Source: Endothia cerciana (lineage: Eukaryota > Ascomycota > Sordariomycetes > Diaporthales > Cryphonectriaceae). Taken from it: DNA of 64,000 bases. The position numbers were made by a program, and so were the translations under genes. The stretch is taken from contig JALRMH010000061.1 of the NCBI GenBank assembly GCA_026119935.1, positions 124,001 through 188,000 on the forward strand, in the 5' to 3' direction. The notes under the pieces are model-generated. The model did not search any database, was not told where the DNA came from, and worked only from the letters and a program-made list of their open reading frames with translations. This document shows, piece after piece, positions 46,701 to 57,430 of the stretch. How positions within the stretch are numbered: position 1 is the first letter of the stretch; every line of letters begins with the position of its first letter.

Positions 46701-49128
46701 AGAAGATGGTGTCCAAGTCCAGCGTCCTTCGGACTCCGAGGGCCGTCAGGAACTTGTCCTTGATGCTCTGGCACCCTTCAATTGTGGGGAGATCATCAAA
46801 AAGCTTCACTGTCGGGAAGAATGACTCCGCAGGTTTCTTCATGCCCATCTTGGTTGGCATGACGGTAATATTCTGGAGCGCATTCGTGACGGAGGTCTTC
46901 GAGCTCTGGCCCAAATTGTCCCAGTTCTTGGACAACACGGTCAAAACAGAGACGGAGAACTTCGCCGACTTGGTGATGTTCTCGTCAATCGACCGACTGG
47001 AAGCCGAGTCAATCAGAAATCTCAGCCAAGGTACAATCTCGAGTGGTTCCCAACCCAGAGCCTGCAAGTGGTGTGCAGGAAGTTGATTTGTGAACGCGAA
47101 AGGAATGGTTGACGGGGGAATTGGTAGACTAGGAGGGATCTTGTTGCTACTGAGGTAGTTCTTGATAGAGCTCAGTGCTATGATCTCCCCCGAATCCTGG
47201 CCCTCACCGATAGTTGCAACCGCAACATCAAACAGACGGGCCTTGCTGCTTGGGTCTAGCTCTCCGGCTGACGCAGTCTTGGCGGCCCAATTGACGAAGT
47301 GAGTCAGTTGGTCTCTGTTCAGAGCTTTCGCCTCCAGCTCTTGCCGGACGTCGTCCACGGTAATCTCCTGAATCAAGCCGAACTCCCGAAGCTTTCTGAT
47401 GAAAGGGACCTGTTTCATGTCGTCTAGGATGACCGGGATGCCATCAACGAACTTGCCCATCTCATCGGAACCCATGCGGACCTTCGAAGTCAGCAAGACT
47501 CCTCGACTGGAGTAGACTTCGATCGTTGGTTTCTGGTATGCAACCCAAAAAGACTCCTCAATGATCTGGCCCACGTTGGCGCTGGGAGTTGAGTCCTGGA
47601 ATGTATAGGTTTTCAGAATATGCAGTGCCTCAGGCAAGAACTTCGAGATCTCGGCCTTGGTCGGCACAGAGCCCTTCGCCCTGGCCCCCACCAACCTCTT
47701 GAGCTTGGCGTCAAGGTCAAGCATCTCGTTGGTAAATGCTAATCGTGTCATGATGCCTGCGACCCGAAGCATCTCGATGTTCCAGGTTCTGACCCAACGG
47801 GCGTTCAAATCAATGGCCTCTCGCTCGACGGTTGGAATCACAGAGGGGGCAGATATGTGCATGCCGGCACCGGTCGTTTGCGCGGTTGGAAACCCGATGA
47901 AGACCCTGCCACCCGGCTTTTTGCTTGGCAACACTGAAGCGAAGACGTCAGCTGCTTTGTTAGCCGCTCCCGAGCTGCTGGAGCTCTCTGAAGCAAGCGT
48001 CTCGTCATACGACGAGGTCAGAATCGCTATCCTCGTCGTCTTCGGCGGTGGCTTCTTGGTGGCACGTTCCAGTTCGGCTGAGAATGACGCGGAGACCTTG
48101 GTCTGGATCGACCCGGTTGTAACCTGAAGGAAGATGCTTGACTTGGACATTGCAGTGATGTCTTCTGATATGGCCTGCTGTACAGCGGCTTCCTCTTTCG
48201 CCGCTTTCCCTCGCAAACCCGCTTGAGATGCGGTTGATGTCAGCCTTGAGAAGAAACTCTTGAGAGAAGGCACCTCTGGTGCGCCAGAGGCCTCGCCAGA
48301 GGAGCCGGTGGCCGCTGCAGGCTTCCAGCCGACGGCAGACATAAAGGACGCGTCAATCTGGACACTTGCTCGGTCGACGGACGCCAGCCTCATCAGACCC
48401 TCTCGTGTTCTAGTCTCCAGGTCTCTCGGAATTGGGACATCAACGCTCGGAGCTTGTTTCTTGTGTAGGGCTAGAATCTGGTAATCATCGATCCAGAACT
48501 CAACGTGTTGTAGTGCCACGAAGGTCAGACTCGTGGCAAGAAACTGGCTTATGGACAGTATGTTCGGCACCGGAGTTGTTGTGTTCCTATAGTCTAGGAC
48601 GAAGGCAGTGTCGGTGGTGCTCTCCTCTGCTGGCAGCACCAGCTTCCTGGTGAAGAGTGAATTTGCCTTCCAGTAAAACGCCATCGCTTCTGAGCCGGAG
48701 CTCACAAATGGCTCCTCGCAGTCCGCAAAGACGGAGTAGAAGCCGACGCCAAACGCGCCGATCTTGGTCTCATCCGGATTGCCCTCTGCGATCCTCTTGA
48801 GTCTCCCCCAATCTGTCTTGGTGAATGGCTGGCCGTTATTCTGTACAAGCAGCCTCCGGAGAGTATGGTTTGTTAATATGTGCTTCAGCAGCTCTGACCG
48901 ATTCTGTGTGGCGGGAAGAGGTATCTGCGTCGAGGGCATGGTCTCCCATTTTATCTTGACGGTCGTCGCCTGCGCATCGGCGGCATTCTGAATCAACTCG
49001 CGCAACGTCGTCCATTCTCCCGAGTATCTTGCGAGGACCTTGTCGATCAGAGCTCTGGTATCGACGGTGACGGCCTCCTCATCTTCGCCGTCCTTCAGAG
49101 CGGCGGCTCGTAGTTTTGAGTAGTCCAT
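43737..49128 (-). CDS. Sacsin-like protein: HSP90-type ATPase domain and C-terminal HELAH motif
   Basis: Exons complement(45286-49128, 43737-45230), with a 55 bp intron, give 1778 residues. The N terminus carries a GHKL ATPase fold of the sacsin/NO VEIN kind: TLRELIQNAADAQ (Bergerat Asn), KIGAFGVGFYSVF (glycine box). A long helical middle typical of fungal members (I recall Pfam DUF3684) follows. Residues about 1390-1470 are a charged coiled coil and linker. The C-terminal part contains WWFVVVAHELAHNL with HDANHSYYTESFVQEYF, a HExxH plus downstream His/Glu pattern like a zinc peptidase. A chaperone-like role in protein quality control is inferred from family. The start is MDYSKLRAAALKDGEDEE, with no leader peptide. 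Confidence 0.9.
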
Positions 49129-50119
49129 CTTCGGGTTCGCAGCAGTGGCTGCCTTGGGGGGGAGGTCACCAGGACGAGGTATGTTTCGCGGACGGTGTCT
49201 GGCGTTCTCGAGGGACAGAGGGGGGGTTCGTCCTCAGTAGGCTCGGTCTGAGAGTCCTGAGAGGCTAGGGGACGAAAGGGCGCAGCTTGCGGTCGATCCG
49301 GGCGGGGGAGCAGTGACTGTTCTGCGGTCCAAGTTACGCCCGTTCACATGCAAGCGAACAAGGGGAAGGGAAACCTGGACACTAGGGTCAGGCGAGGGGA
49401 CCAAAACGGCCTTCTGAAACTGGAAATGGAAAAGTCTGGTGAAAGAAGCGGTCTATTATGTCTGACAAGAAGCGTAGGATGCGAGGCGGCGCTGCAAGGC
49501 ACCGTTTCGTCTCGTCAGCATCGTCGACCCGCGCTTGCCTCTGCCTGCCCCGTGGAGGTGAAACGCATCTGGGCGAATGTTGCAGCGTCATCAGTGCAGT
49601 GCAGCTGGGGGTGTCCTGGGGTTGGGGGAGTGGGGGGCCCTTCAGGGGCCCATCTCCGGGGAACCCGACCCCCCGAATACCGACTTGTACTGTGGTATGA
49701 GGCCTAGCAGCGGCCTCGGGGGATCAGCAACCTCAGGTACAATATCGCGGCTCATTGCCTCGAAACCTCTTAAGTCTTGTATTAGGGAGTTGGTGAGGAA
49801 GCCCGCCACTCTGCCATCTGTACACAGATGAGCGACCAGGGAGTTTGTGCTAATAGAAATATGAAATTTAGGGGCAGGCACTGGAGAAGAGCATTGTGAA
49901 AGCAATTAAAGGAATGGCCTGCTGTGGCCTACTTTGGGCAGGTAAAATGACACCCTACGCATACGGCCGTCTGCGTTTCTCTGGGATAGTCGGAGAGACA
50001 GAGACTTCGCGGGCTTCTTTTGTGATAGCATATGTGAAAGGGGGTCCTGACTAGCATAACACTGAATTGCAACAGGGTTACCCAACAGCATTTACCGAAT
50101 GGCTGTGTCTCCCCCCTGC
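49129..50119. other. Intergenic
   Basis: 0.99 kb between the sacsin-like start and the stop of the RS-rich gene (both minus strand), so the left part should be the sacsin promoter. No gene is recognised. Confidence 0.55.
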
Positions 50120-50914
50120 TCAAGGGCTTTCTCTGCGCCGACGCCTGTCATCAGGGCTGAAGCTCCTGCGCCTGTCCGGGGACCTGTGACGGTATCCATC
50201 ACGTTCCTTCTTCCTGTCTCTGCTTCTACTCCGCCTTCGGTATTCCTGACCCCGGCTCCTGCTGCGAGACTTCTCATGATGTCTGTGTCGCCTGTGACGG
50301 TCTCTGTCTGGACTTTGGCTCCTGCTCCTGTACGCTCGGCGCTCCCTGCGTGATCGTGGCTCGACCTCGTCATTCGTGTCCCTAGTCCTTCGGTCTCCAT
50401 ATATTTCCCTGCTTCGGCTGCGGTGTCGATGCCGATGGCGACGTTCACGATCCCGCCCTTCCATCTGTCGCTCGTCTCGATCCTCCCGCCGTCGGGAACG
50501 ATGTGACTCGGCCCTGTCGCCTTTCTTCGTACTCTGAGGCCCTCCAGGACCAGCCTGTTCCTCGCCCATTCGCGATCCCGATACTGCAATAGCATTCGCG
50601 CCTGATGTGTTGCGTACGGGTGGTGGCAGCCCAAGCGCTTTGGCCATCGCGTCCTCCTCGGCCTCCTTTATTTTCTGGATCTCCTCACGGCGTATCCTCG
50701 CCTGGCGCTCCTCGTCTGTCTCGTTGGGATCCGCATTGTCCGCACCAGCCTTCGCGTACCACGATAGGTCTTTGCCCTGCTGCCATCGTCCGACGGGTGC
50801 TTTGAGGGAGTGGCCAAGGTAGTTTTCGCGGTGCGCCGAGGTTGCCACATCGTCCCAGGAGAAGTTGACGCCGCCTCTGGACCCTGACTTGCGAACTGTC
50901 GAGACCAGATCCAT
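50120..50914 (-). CDS. MMTAG-type nuclear protein with RS-rich tail
   Basis: Single exon of 264 residues starting MDLVSTVRKSGSRGG. The N-terminal 80 residues match the kinase-phosphorylation domain of multiple-myeloma-associated protein 2-like proteins: NFSWDDVATSAHRENYLGHS, APVGRWQQGKDLSWYAK. A helix EEIQKIKEAEEDAMAKALGL follows. The last 130 residues are Arg/Ser/Asp/His repeats (RSRSRE, RHRHHEKSRSRSR) like splicing-associated factors, implying a nuclear speckle or RNA-processing role. Function in fungi is not established. The start diverges from Med6 with only 393 bp between. Confidence 0.87.
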   Translation of the reverse strand: MDLVSTVRKSGSRGGVNFSWDDVATSAHRENYLGHSLKAPVGRWQQGKDLSWYAKAGADNADPNETDEERQARIRREEIQKIKEAEEDAMAKALGLPPPVRNTSGANAIAVSGSRMGEEQAGPGGPQSTKKGDRAESHRSRRREDRDERQMEGRDRERRHRHRHRSRSREIYGDRRTRDTNDEVEPRSRRERRAYRSRSQSPDRDRHRRHRHHEKSRSRSRGQEYRRRSRSRDRKKERDGYRHRSPDRRRSFSPDDRRRRRESP

Positions 50915-51307
50915 GGTTTGGTTTCAGTAGGACGCCAAGTAGAGACTCTGTTGTTGCTTCGAACCGTTGCGGGGAGGGAAAGCGGGTGGTGTTGAACGTG
51001 TGGTCGAGGTTGAAAGTCATTGTAAGGTCTCCCAGCCGCCACGGGCTTGTCCCACCAAGCCCACCTGCACTGGATATGGCAGGTCACAGTGCATGGACCA
51101 CCCTAGTAGCGCGTGTGCGGCAGGGGATCGACCCAGCTTCACCCGCAAATAGCGCCCCACGTTTCTCCCACGAGCCTCTTTCGCTTCGGATTCCAGCTCA
51201 ACGTCCAACACACGAGCTGCGGTTCAGACCTGCTTGTTGCTTTCCCACTTTCCCACTTCCTATCCCGAACTGCTCCGCCTTGGACCGACACAGGAACACC
51301 AGCCAAG
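50915..51307. promoter_or_regulatory. Compact divergent promoter, MMTAG protein / Med6
   Basis: 393 bp between opposite ATGs. The Med6 side is pyrimidine-rich just before the start. No specific element was identified. Confidence 0.5.
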
Positions 51308-52344
51308 ATGGGCTCCGCAGCGATGGAGAACAACCTCGACGAGACAGTGTGGAGTCACCCACAGTTCATTATGCAGTACGGCCCGCTGCACAACAACACG
51401 ATCCTCATCTACTTCGCCGACTCGCCGTGGTGCGAGCGCACCTCCAACAACAAGACCATCATGAACCAGGCGCTGTACAACCCCGCGATGGCCCACGTTG
51501 TCGCCACCCGTGAGCAGTTCGAGGCCCGCCTGAGGAGCATGTCCGGGCTCGAGTACATGGTGTCCGAGGCGCCGGCTGAGACGGGCCCTGGCCAAGGAAC
51601 CGGTGTATGGGTGATTCGCAAGCAGACGAGGAAGAAGCGCGGCGTGAACCTGGAGGACGAGGTGACAGTCCATGCGTCGTACTACGTTATTGGACAGAAC
51701 ATATACCCTGCGCCGTCTTTTATGGACATGATGAGCTCGAAGCTGGTAGGTAATCACCCGTCGCAAGGCGCGCACGGGGAGGCGGTGGGCTGACCAACAT
51801 TGTGTACAAGGCGACCATATCACATGCGATTGGGAACATCTTCGAATCTGCAAACAGCATACAGAGATGGACACCCGCCCAGGGCCACTCGTTCGCGAAC
51901 CCGACGATACCTCGCGCCGGAACGCTCGAGCCGAAGGAGGCGACACCCATGCCAGATGGGACTGGGGCTAGAGCAGGCCAGTTGGGCGTGGTGTCGAAGG
52001 CATCTACAAAGACCGAACTAGATTCAAGATTGGCCGAGGAGTCCTTTACCATTCACATGGCCTATGGAGGCGACTACATGGACGAGATCCCCATCACCGG
52101 AAAGCCGGGAGACTTTCACTTCGCAAGGACAGGGCGAAAGGACAATCTGGCTGTGCCTCAGGCGCAGGCTCCGGCCGTCAAACCACCAGTGTTGGCGCCC
52201 CTGAACACGGCCCAGGCGGCGGAAGTTGCGTCGCCAAAGGATCTCAAGAAGACCAAGAGTCCGAAGCCTGGATCCGCTGTGGGGTCGAAGAACAGACGGA
52301 AGAGCAAAGCAGGCACTGTGACCGGGACACCCACGCCATCCTGA
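51308..52344 (+). CDS. med6: Mediator complex subunit 6
   Basis: Head-module subunit of the RNA polymerase II Mediator, nuclear. Exons 51308-51745 and 51811-52344 (65 bp intron, GTAGGT...TACAAG with branch GCTGAC) give 323 residues. The conserved N-terminal Med6 domain is clear: YGPLHNNTILIYFADSPW, DRTSNN-like CERTSNNKTIMNQ, LEYMVSEA, then VTVHASYYVIGQNIYPAPS. The join reads MDMMSSKL|ATISHAIGN. The tail is Lys/Pro/Ser-rich (KKTKSPKPGSAVGSKNRRKS), as in filamentous fungi. The start is the ATG of MGSAAMENNLDE; a second Met at residue 6 is also possible. Confidence 0.95.
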
Positions 52345-53587
52345 AGCTGCTTACTGCTACTATCGTGTGGTGCCTTTTAAGGGACGATGTATCTGGATTC
52401 ATCGGCGTTGTGGTACAGATTTTTGGTACGGATTTTTGGTACGATACCCCTGGCTCATGAAAGATTATTCCTCTAGCCGAATGAGCATTGTTATGAATTG
52501 CTTTTACTCTTGCAATTTTAGGGTCGTTATACCTGCTTATACGCGATTGTCGGTGTTGTCATGAACAAGTCCTGTTGAAGTCAAGATTATAGCGGGATCG
52601 GCTACTACGCCGGCTCGTCATCAATTCATGATTTCCTCATCCAGCTGCGTTTGCATCAATTTCAACGCGGCGTGGTGGCCGCGGCCTGGTCTGACGCAAA
52701 ATGAACCTGATGGTGGAACTCTTGTAAGACTAAAGGCGGAGGTAAGCTGGGCGCACACAAACGTTTTGGGGCGTGTCAGCACCACCCCAGCTACAAGAAG
52801 CTGACAACAGTCAGCACTCACCTTCAAGATCAACGACAATAACAGGAATATAGGGATTATGTCTGCGACGGCGAATAAGTACGATCGAGTGATGAGTGTT
52901 GGTAATGCCACCCCCCCCCCCCTCTTTTATTTTTAATTGTTCCTCTCCGGTGGTGCTTGTGAATGGATCGTCTAGCAGGGCTGATATAGCGAGATCCTAG
53001 CCTCCCGTTGGGAGCGAGTGAGGCCGCGAGGCCTCCTTCATGAAACATCTCAGGTCCAAACACAGGCCCGCGTCGCTTGGTATGCGAGACATACAGGAAA
53101 ACCAACAAGGTTCCAGGCCCCTTCGGTCCATCTACTCCTCGACACGGGACAGCGTTCGACCCACCTGTCCTCCGTTTCCACCCAGTTCCTGTTTCCATCC
53201 GTGCTGGAAGATGGCCAACTTGGGTTCCGGATTGGTCCTCAGACGAAGCTGCTCACAAGCCGACCCTATATGGCACGGCCCGCTATCTCTGCTGACCACG
53301 GTCAGCTTTCGGGCTCGTCTTGACCGTCAAGTGAGCCGGGGAGTCGTCAACGGGATGTATAAATAATATGCTATTCAGACGTTTTGCTCATCGCCTTCCG
53401 GTTCACCCCTTTTTCTCTGGGTGTCTGTAGGAGCAGGTTCTCCCTCACCCAGTCCAGCGTCCCTCACGACTCCCAACATACGCCTCTGAACCCCGAACCG
53501 ACCTGGGTCATACTATCTATCCGCCGTGCCTTCAACACCCCCCCCCCCCCCACCTGTCCGCGCCTCCATGCTCTTCAAAAGCAAACC
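52345..53587. other. Intergenic
   Basis: 1.24 kb with two long C tracts, 12 nt at 52911-52922 and 14 nt at 53538-53551, the latter in the presumed leader of the next gene. No gene is recognised. Confidence 0.55.
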
Positions 53588-54093
53588 ATGCCCGTAGCCA
53601 TTAAATGCACGCCCTGCGCCGGGCACGGCTCGACCTCGGAGTCGCGCAGGTGCCCGCGCTGCGCCCACGTCAGGGGTATCGGCGCGAGGAGCTGCGCGTA
53701 TTGCCAGGGCACGATGCAGAAGACCACCAGCCGTGTCTGCTGGAAGTGCAACGGGAGGGGGACGATCCCGCGGCCCGTGCTGGCCTGGAGGTAAGCAGTC
53801 CACTTCCTGGCCCCTGTTGCTTGCTCCGTCTCGCCGGTCATTGGGGGGGGGGGGGGGGACACGCGGGTTGCTGACGAGTGTATCACGCGGCGGATAGTGG
53901 CCTGGGGCGTAATGGCAGGGCTCCCATCGAGCCTGAGCGGAAGCCGCCCTGGCCTCTGAGCAGTCACCTTCAGGCAAACTCTGTCGAGTCTGCACAGGAG
54001 TCGCAGCGGTCCTTGGGAGGTCACGGCAAGACGCCTTCTGTCGATTCTACGCAGGGGCAGCACTGGCCTCTGGGAGACGGCGCGCCGTTCTAG
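53588..54093 (+). CDS. Small protein with four CxxC motifs and C-terminal tandem repeat
   Basis: Exons 53588-53790 and 53898-54093 (107 bp intron, GTAAGC...GATAG, phase 2 agrees) give 132 residues. I do not recognise the family. Exon 1 holds four CxxC pairs (CTPC, CPRC, CAYC, CWKC), enough for two zinc sites. CAGHG and CNGRG recall the DnaJ cysteine-rich repeat CxxCxGxG but are fewer. Exon 2 encodes a repeat of about 19 residues (WPLSSHLQANSVESAQESQ, RSLGGHGKTPSVDSTQGQH, WPLGDG) visible also in DNA. The intron holds 16 consecutive G. The start is ATG 53588 (MPVAIKCTPC). It may be an expressed small zinc protein or a chance model; the phase-matched intron and the CxxC spacing favour a gene. 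Confidence 0.6.
53843..53858 (+). repeat. Poly-G tract, 16 nt, inside intron
   Basis: The longest homopolymer in the window, within the intron of the small CxxC protein gene. Confidence 0.8.
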
Positions 54094-55178
54094 TCGAGAG
54101 TGGATTCGCTAAAGGCTGGGCCTGAATAAATGTGTACATATGCATACTATTTCTTGTGGCCTGATCGACCACTCGCTTTCTCCGGTACAAGAGCTTGTAA
54201 TCTTAATACACTGAATAGTCACTCCTTCCACTCACGAAATCTAACAGAATTTCGGTTTCAATGGCAACGGAATCTCAACTCATTAGTCCAAGACGGTAGC
54301 ACATGCTGTTTGTTTCGGCTCCGCGCGTAACGTACAATTTTTGATCGGTCCAGTTAGGAGCACGTAGTTCGCCCTTCGAACATGCTCTCGCAAATAGCAG
54401 TCCCTGCAGCAGTCGCGTCCATCCTAATACGCTCGAAACTTAACACTAGAGCCTGTAGTGTTGCATGGCTTTAACAAGGCATAATATTGCATTCGGGGCT
54501 ACTCAGACTGTTGAGAATTGCTATCTATGTATGCTCCAGAGAACAATTTCTGGGAGCCTCGATGCCTTGTAACTCGACAAGCGACAGCTCGACAGCTACG
54601 TACGGACAACCAAAAAAAAAAAAAAGAAGCCACCGCCGCTGACTAGAATGGCAAAAAGACACCTGGTACGCCCGGCAGGAAGAGCAGGTCAGAAAACCCC
54701 TCGCTCCTGATCCCTGGCTGTCAGGCTCGCCTGTGTCTAGTGCGCGGCATCATCGACACATTCGAGCCTTTAGCTTCCCCGGGATCAGTGCATCATCGAA
54801 GTTATTGCTGAGTTTTGTGACACGGCTGAGAGTCGAACACAGGACCCCCCCGCACAACTTTCACTTGAAAGAAGTGCTGGGAACTCCCACTCCGCCACTC
54901 AGCCGGTCGATTGTAACAACGAGATTCGGCCTTATCAAGGCATGCCACCGGGTGCTGTCGATTGGTGCCGCATCGATGAGCGCGGCCTTGATGCAAAGCC
55001 TCCACAGCTTTTCGGTTAACATCGTCCTCATCCCAACCTGGTTCTCGTCCATGGCCGCTGCACTCATACATACTCGACCTGTCATGCCTTTAAGCTCATA
55101 TTTTGGCGAGCCAACACCAGAATCTCTGCACATACCTCCGACCGACCCGAGCATAGACCTGCGACAGACGCGATAATT
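54094..55178. other. Intergenic, with tRNA-like relic
   Basis: 1.1 kb between convergent genes. It contains a poly-A tract near 54612-54625 and, at 54823-54905 on the minus strand, a segment with A-box and B-box-like motifs that does not fold as a normal tRNA (see findings). Confidence 0.5.
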
Positions 55179-56429
55179 TTAGGTCAACGCATCTCTCAGT
55201 GTCTCTCTGACCATCTCTTCCACATCTGAAGCAGCATTGCGAAGCTCATCCTTGACAAAATCCTCCAATTGACTCTGCGCAACGCCCATTTCATCTTCTA
55301 TGCGGACCGAGATTGTGTCGTTGAACTCATGTCGCACGTCATACAGTTGATTCTCAACATCTTGTGCGAGGTCAACGAGGCCGACCTCTAGCTTCTTGTA
55401 CACATCCGTCACGCGTTCTTCAACGCTCTCGACGCGTTTCTCAAGGCTGTTCGACTGTTGATTCTCCTGTCCGCTCGAGCTTGGCTCATATAGAGGAGTT
55501 TTCTGAACAAGCTGTTCCACTCGATCCAACCGAGAACTTAGGTCACTAAGTGATCTTTCGATCCGATCAAAACGACGTCCCATCTCTATGAAGCCATGTC
55601 TGCAAATATCCTCAAGGGACGTCTTCCCTTGACTTGCATTCCCGGCGGTGTCGGAGTCAAGCCGACGGCGCTTCTTGACGATTGGTGGGTGAGGTGGAGG
55701 GGGGCCCAACTCGTCGTAAGACGGCGGACTCTCCGGAGGTTGGCGTTCGTTGGATCCAGTTTCCTTGGCGGGTTCGGACGTTCCATCCCCTGGCAGATTC
55801 GTGTTGGCGCCATATTCGATGATTCTGCCGCCTTGGCCGCCGTACAACTTCGCAATATTGGCCACCTCTGTCATGGTTTTCAGGCAGCCACTGGTTGATG
55901 CCTTCTGACACAGCATAGCTAGGCGATCTAAAGGTATTGACTTGGCTGGCAAAGCGATATGGAAGTTGTCTTTCCCTGCCAAGGCCCGTAACGAAGCAAT
56001 AATAGATCGAGCCTCCTCATTCTTCGTGATCCATTCACCATTCGGCACCACAAGAGACGGGGGTTTGGCGAGAGTGAAGTGCAAAGAGTGTACGCTCGTT
56101 CCAAGTCGAGTCGCCGCGGAGCCATCATCGTCTACGGAAGCGAGTGTTTGAATGCGTTCGGGGTATATAAACAAGAATACATTCGACTTGTTGCGTTTGC
56201 CCTTGTAGGCAACGTTGGCTGTGATCTTGAAAAAAGCCGTGTGGGAATCATTGTCGGCATGAATGTCAAACGTGATGTGGTCGTGGGTCACAGGGTCATA
56301 GGTGAGGAATTGAGGGCGATAGTCGTCGTCGATCCAGGAGATGGCCGCAGGAGCCTTCAGTACTCTGGTAACATTATTTTGCGTCTCGGGAGATGCTGGA
56401 CTTGCATCTTCATCAAAGGGTGATGACAT
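55179..56429 (-). CDS. Coiled-coil protein of unknown function, fungal
   Basis: Single exon of 416 residues; the start is ATG 56429 (MSSPFDEDASPASPETQN). I do not recognise a named family. Residues about 30-190 look globular with beta-type segments (HDHITFDIHADNDSHTAFFK, NVFLFIYPERIQ, SLHFTLAKPPSLVVPNGEW). A Pro-rich link PPSYDELGPPPPHPPIVKKRRR carries a basic, possibly nuclear-targeting, patch. The C-terminal 150 residues are a long heptad-rich coiled coil (RFDRIERSLSDLSSRLDRVE, EKRVESVEERVTDVYKKLEV), likely for oligomerisation. I recall similar domain layouts in Pezizomycotina proteins of unknown role. The upstream frame to 56465 adds a second possible ATG (MLITDRFQ), which is less likely. 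Confidence 0.8.
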   Translation of the reverse strand: MSSPFDEDASPASPETQNNVTRVLKAPAAISWIDDDYRPQFLTYDPVTHDHITFDIHADNDSHTAFFKITANVAYKGKRNKSNVFLFIYPERIQTLASVDDDGSAATRLGTSVHSLHFTLAKPPSLVVPNGEWITKNEEARSIIASLRALAGKDNFHIALPAKSIPLDRLAMLCQKASTSGCLKTMTEVANIAKLYGGQGGRIIEYGANTNLPGDGTSEPAKETGSNERQPPESPPSYDELGPPPPHPPIVKKRRRLDSDTAGNASQGKTSLEDICRHGFIEMGRRFDRIERSLSDLSSRLDRVEQLVQKTPLYEPSSSGQENQQSNSLEKRVESVEERVTDVYKKLEVGLVDLAQDVENQLYDVRHEFNDTISVRIEDEMGVAQSQLEDFVKDELRNAASDVEEMVRETLRDALT

Positions 56430-57430
56430 TTGGAACCTGTCGGTTATTAGCATCTCATTACGCACAACGTGCTACATATGAAAAGCAGAGTAGACATATC
56501 CCCTGCCCATGGTCTCCCACGGACAGAATCCCACCCTCCCAGGCTTCAGATGGCAGAGCAGCCTTGACTCCGGACCGATGCGAAGATACGGCACGCTTGT
56601 GATGAGAGAAAAATCATGATCCGGAGTCCCCGCCGCCACAGCGCAACGAGACCAGGGCAAGCACGGGTATCGCCGATACGGAGAGAATCGAGCATTCACG
56701 CGCGGCAGAGCAGATATCATGCACGCTCGTGAATCCTTGCCAACAGCAGCAGAGCAGGTAGTCATGCGGCGCGACAGGCGCAAGATCATTCTCTTCCGAG
56801 GCCCCAGTCCTTCCTCTGCCCGTGGACGAGAGGGTAGGAGTCGGCATTTCTTGGCCTCGGTGGCAGATAACGCGTGCGTTGCTGGTCGGGTTGGACGGGC
56901 GGTGCGGCAGTCCTTGAGAAAAGGACACCTTTGAACTGACCATGCATGTGTGTGCTGGAAGGGATTCGTCGGATGTTGGGGTGGTTCCGTGAAGTTGATA
57001 ATTGGGTGGATGTTAAAGAGTCCTGATGGAGAATCAAGGAGTGAGGTCTGAAGTCGCCTGGACAAATGCGGAGAGAATCACGTGATTCCGCGACTCCAGC
57101 CTCCGCTTTTCCGATGCAATCTTTAAGAGGGAGGGGGTTCGACCTGGAGAATAGTCCTTAACCCCCCCCCCCCTATCTTTCCTTTCTTTTTCTATCCTTT
57201 CTTAAAGAGCCGAGACTCTTTTGATGTTATATTTTTATTTTAACCAATACTATTTGAGTTTCAGATAGGCATGCAGATGTTGTTGATAAATGATCACTTT
57301 CCCCAGCGACTGTCGTGCTAAATGAATACAGTGAACCAACAACACACTCCATATGGTAGGTTAAATGCTGAAAGGAAGGCCGTAAGGACTTGTTCCTTAG
57401 AGGCAAATATTACTGACAGACTATTCATAT
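56430..57430. other. Intergenic
   Basis: 1.0 kb between the coiled-coil gene start and the helicase stop (both minus). A 12-nt C tract lies at 57162-57173, followed by a T-rich stretch to about 57240. Open frames at 56472-57065 have no recognisable content. Confidence 0.55.
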
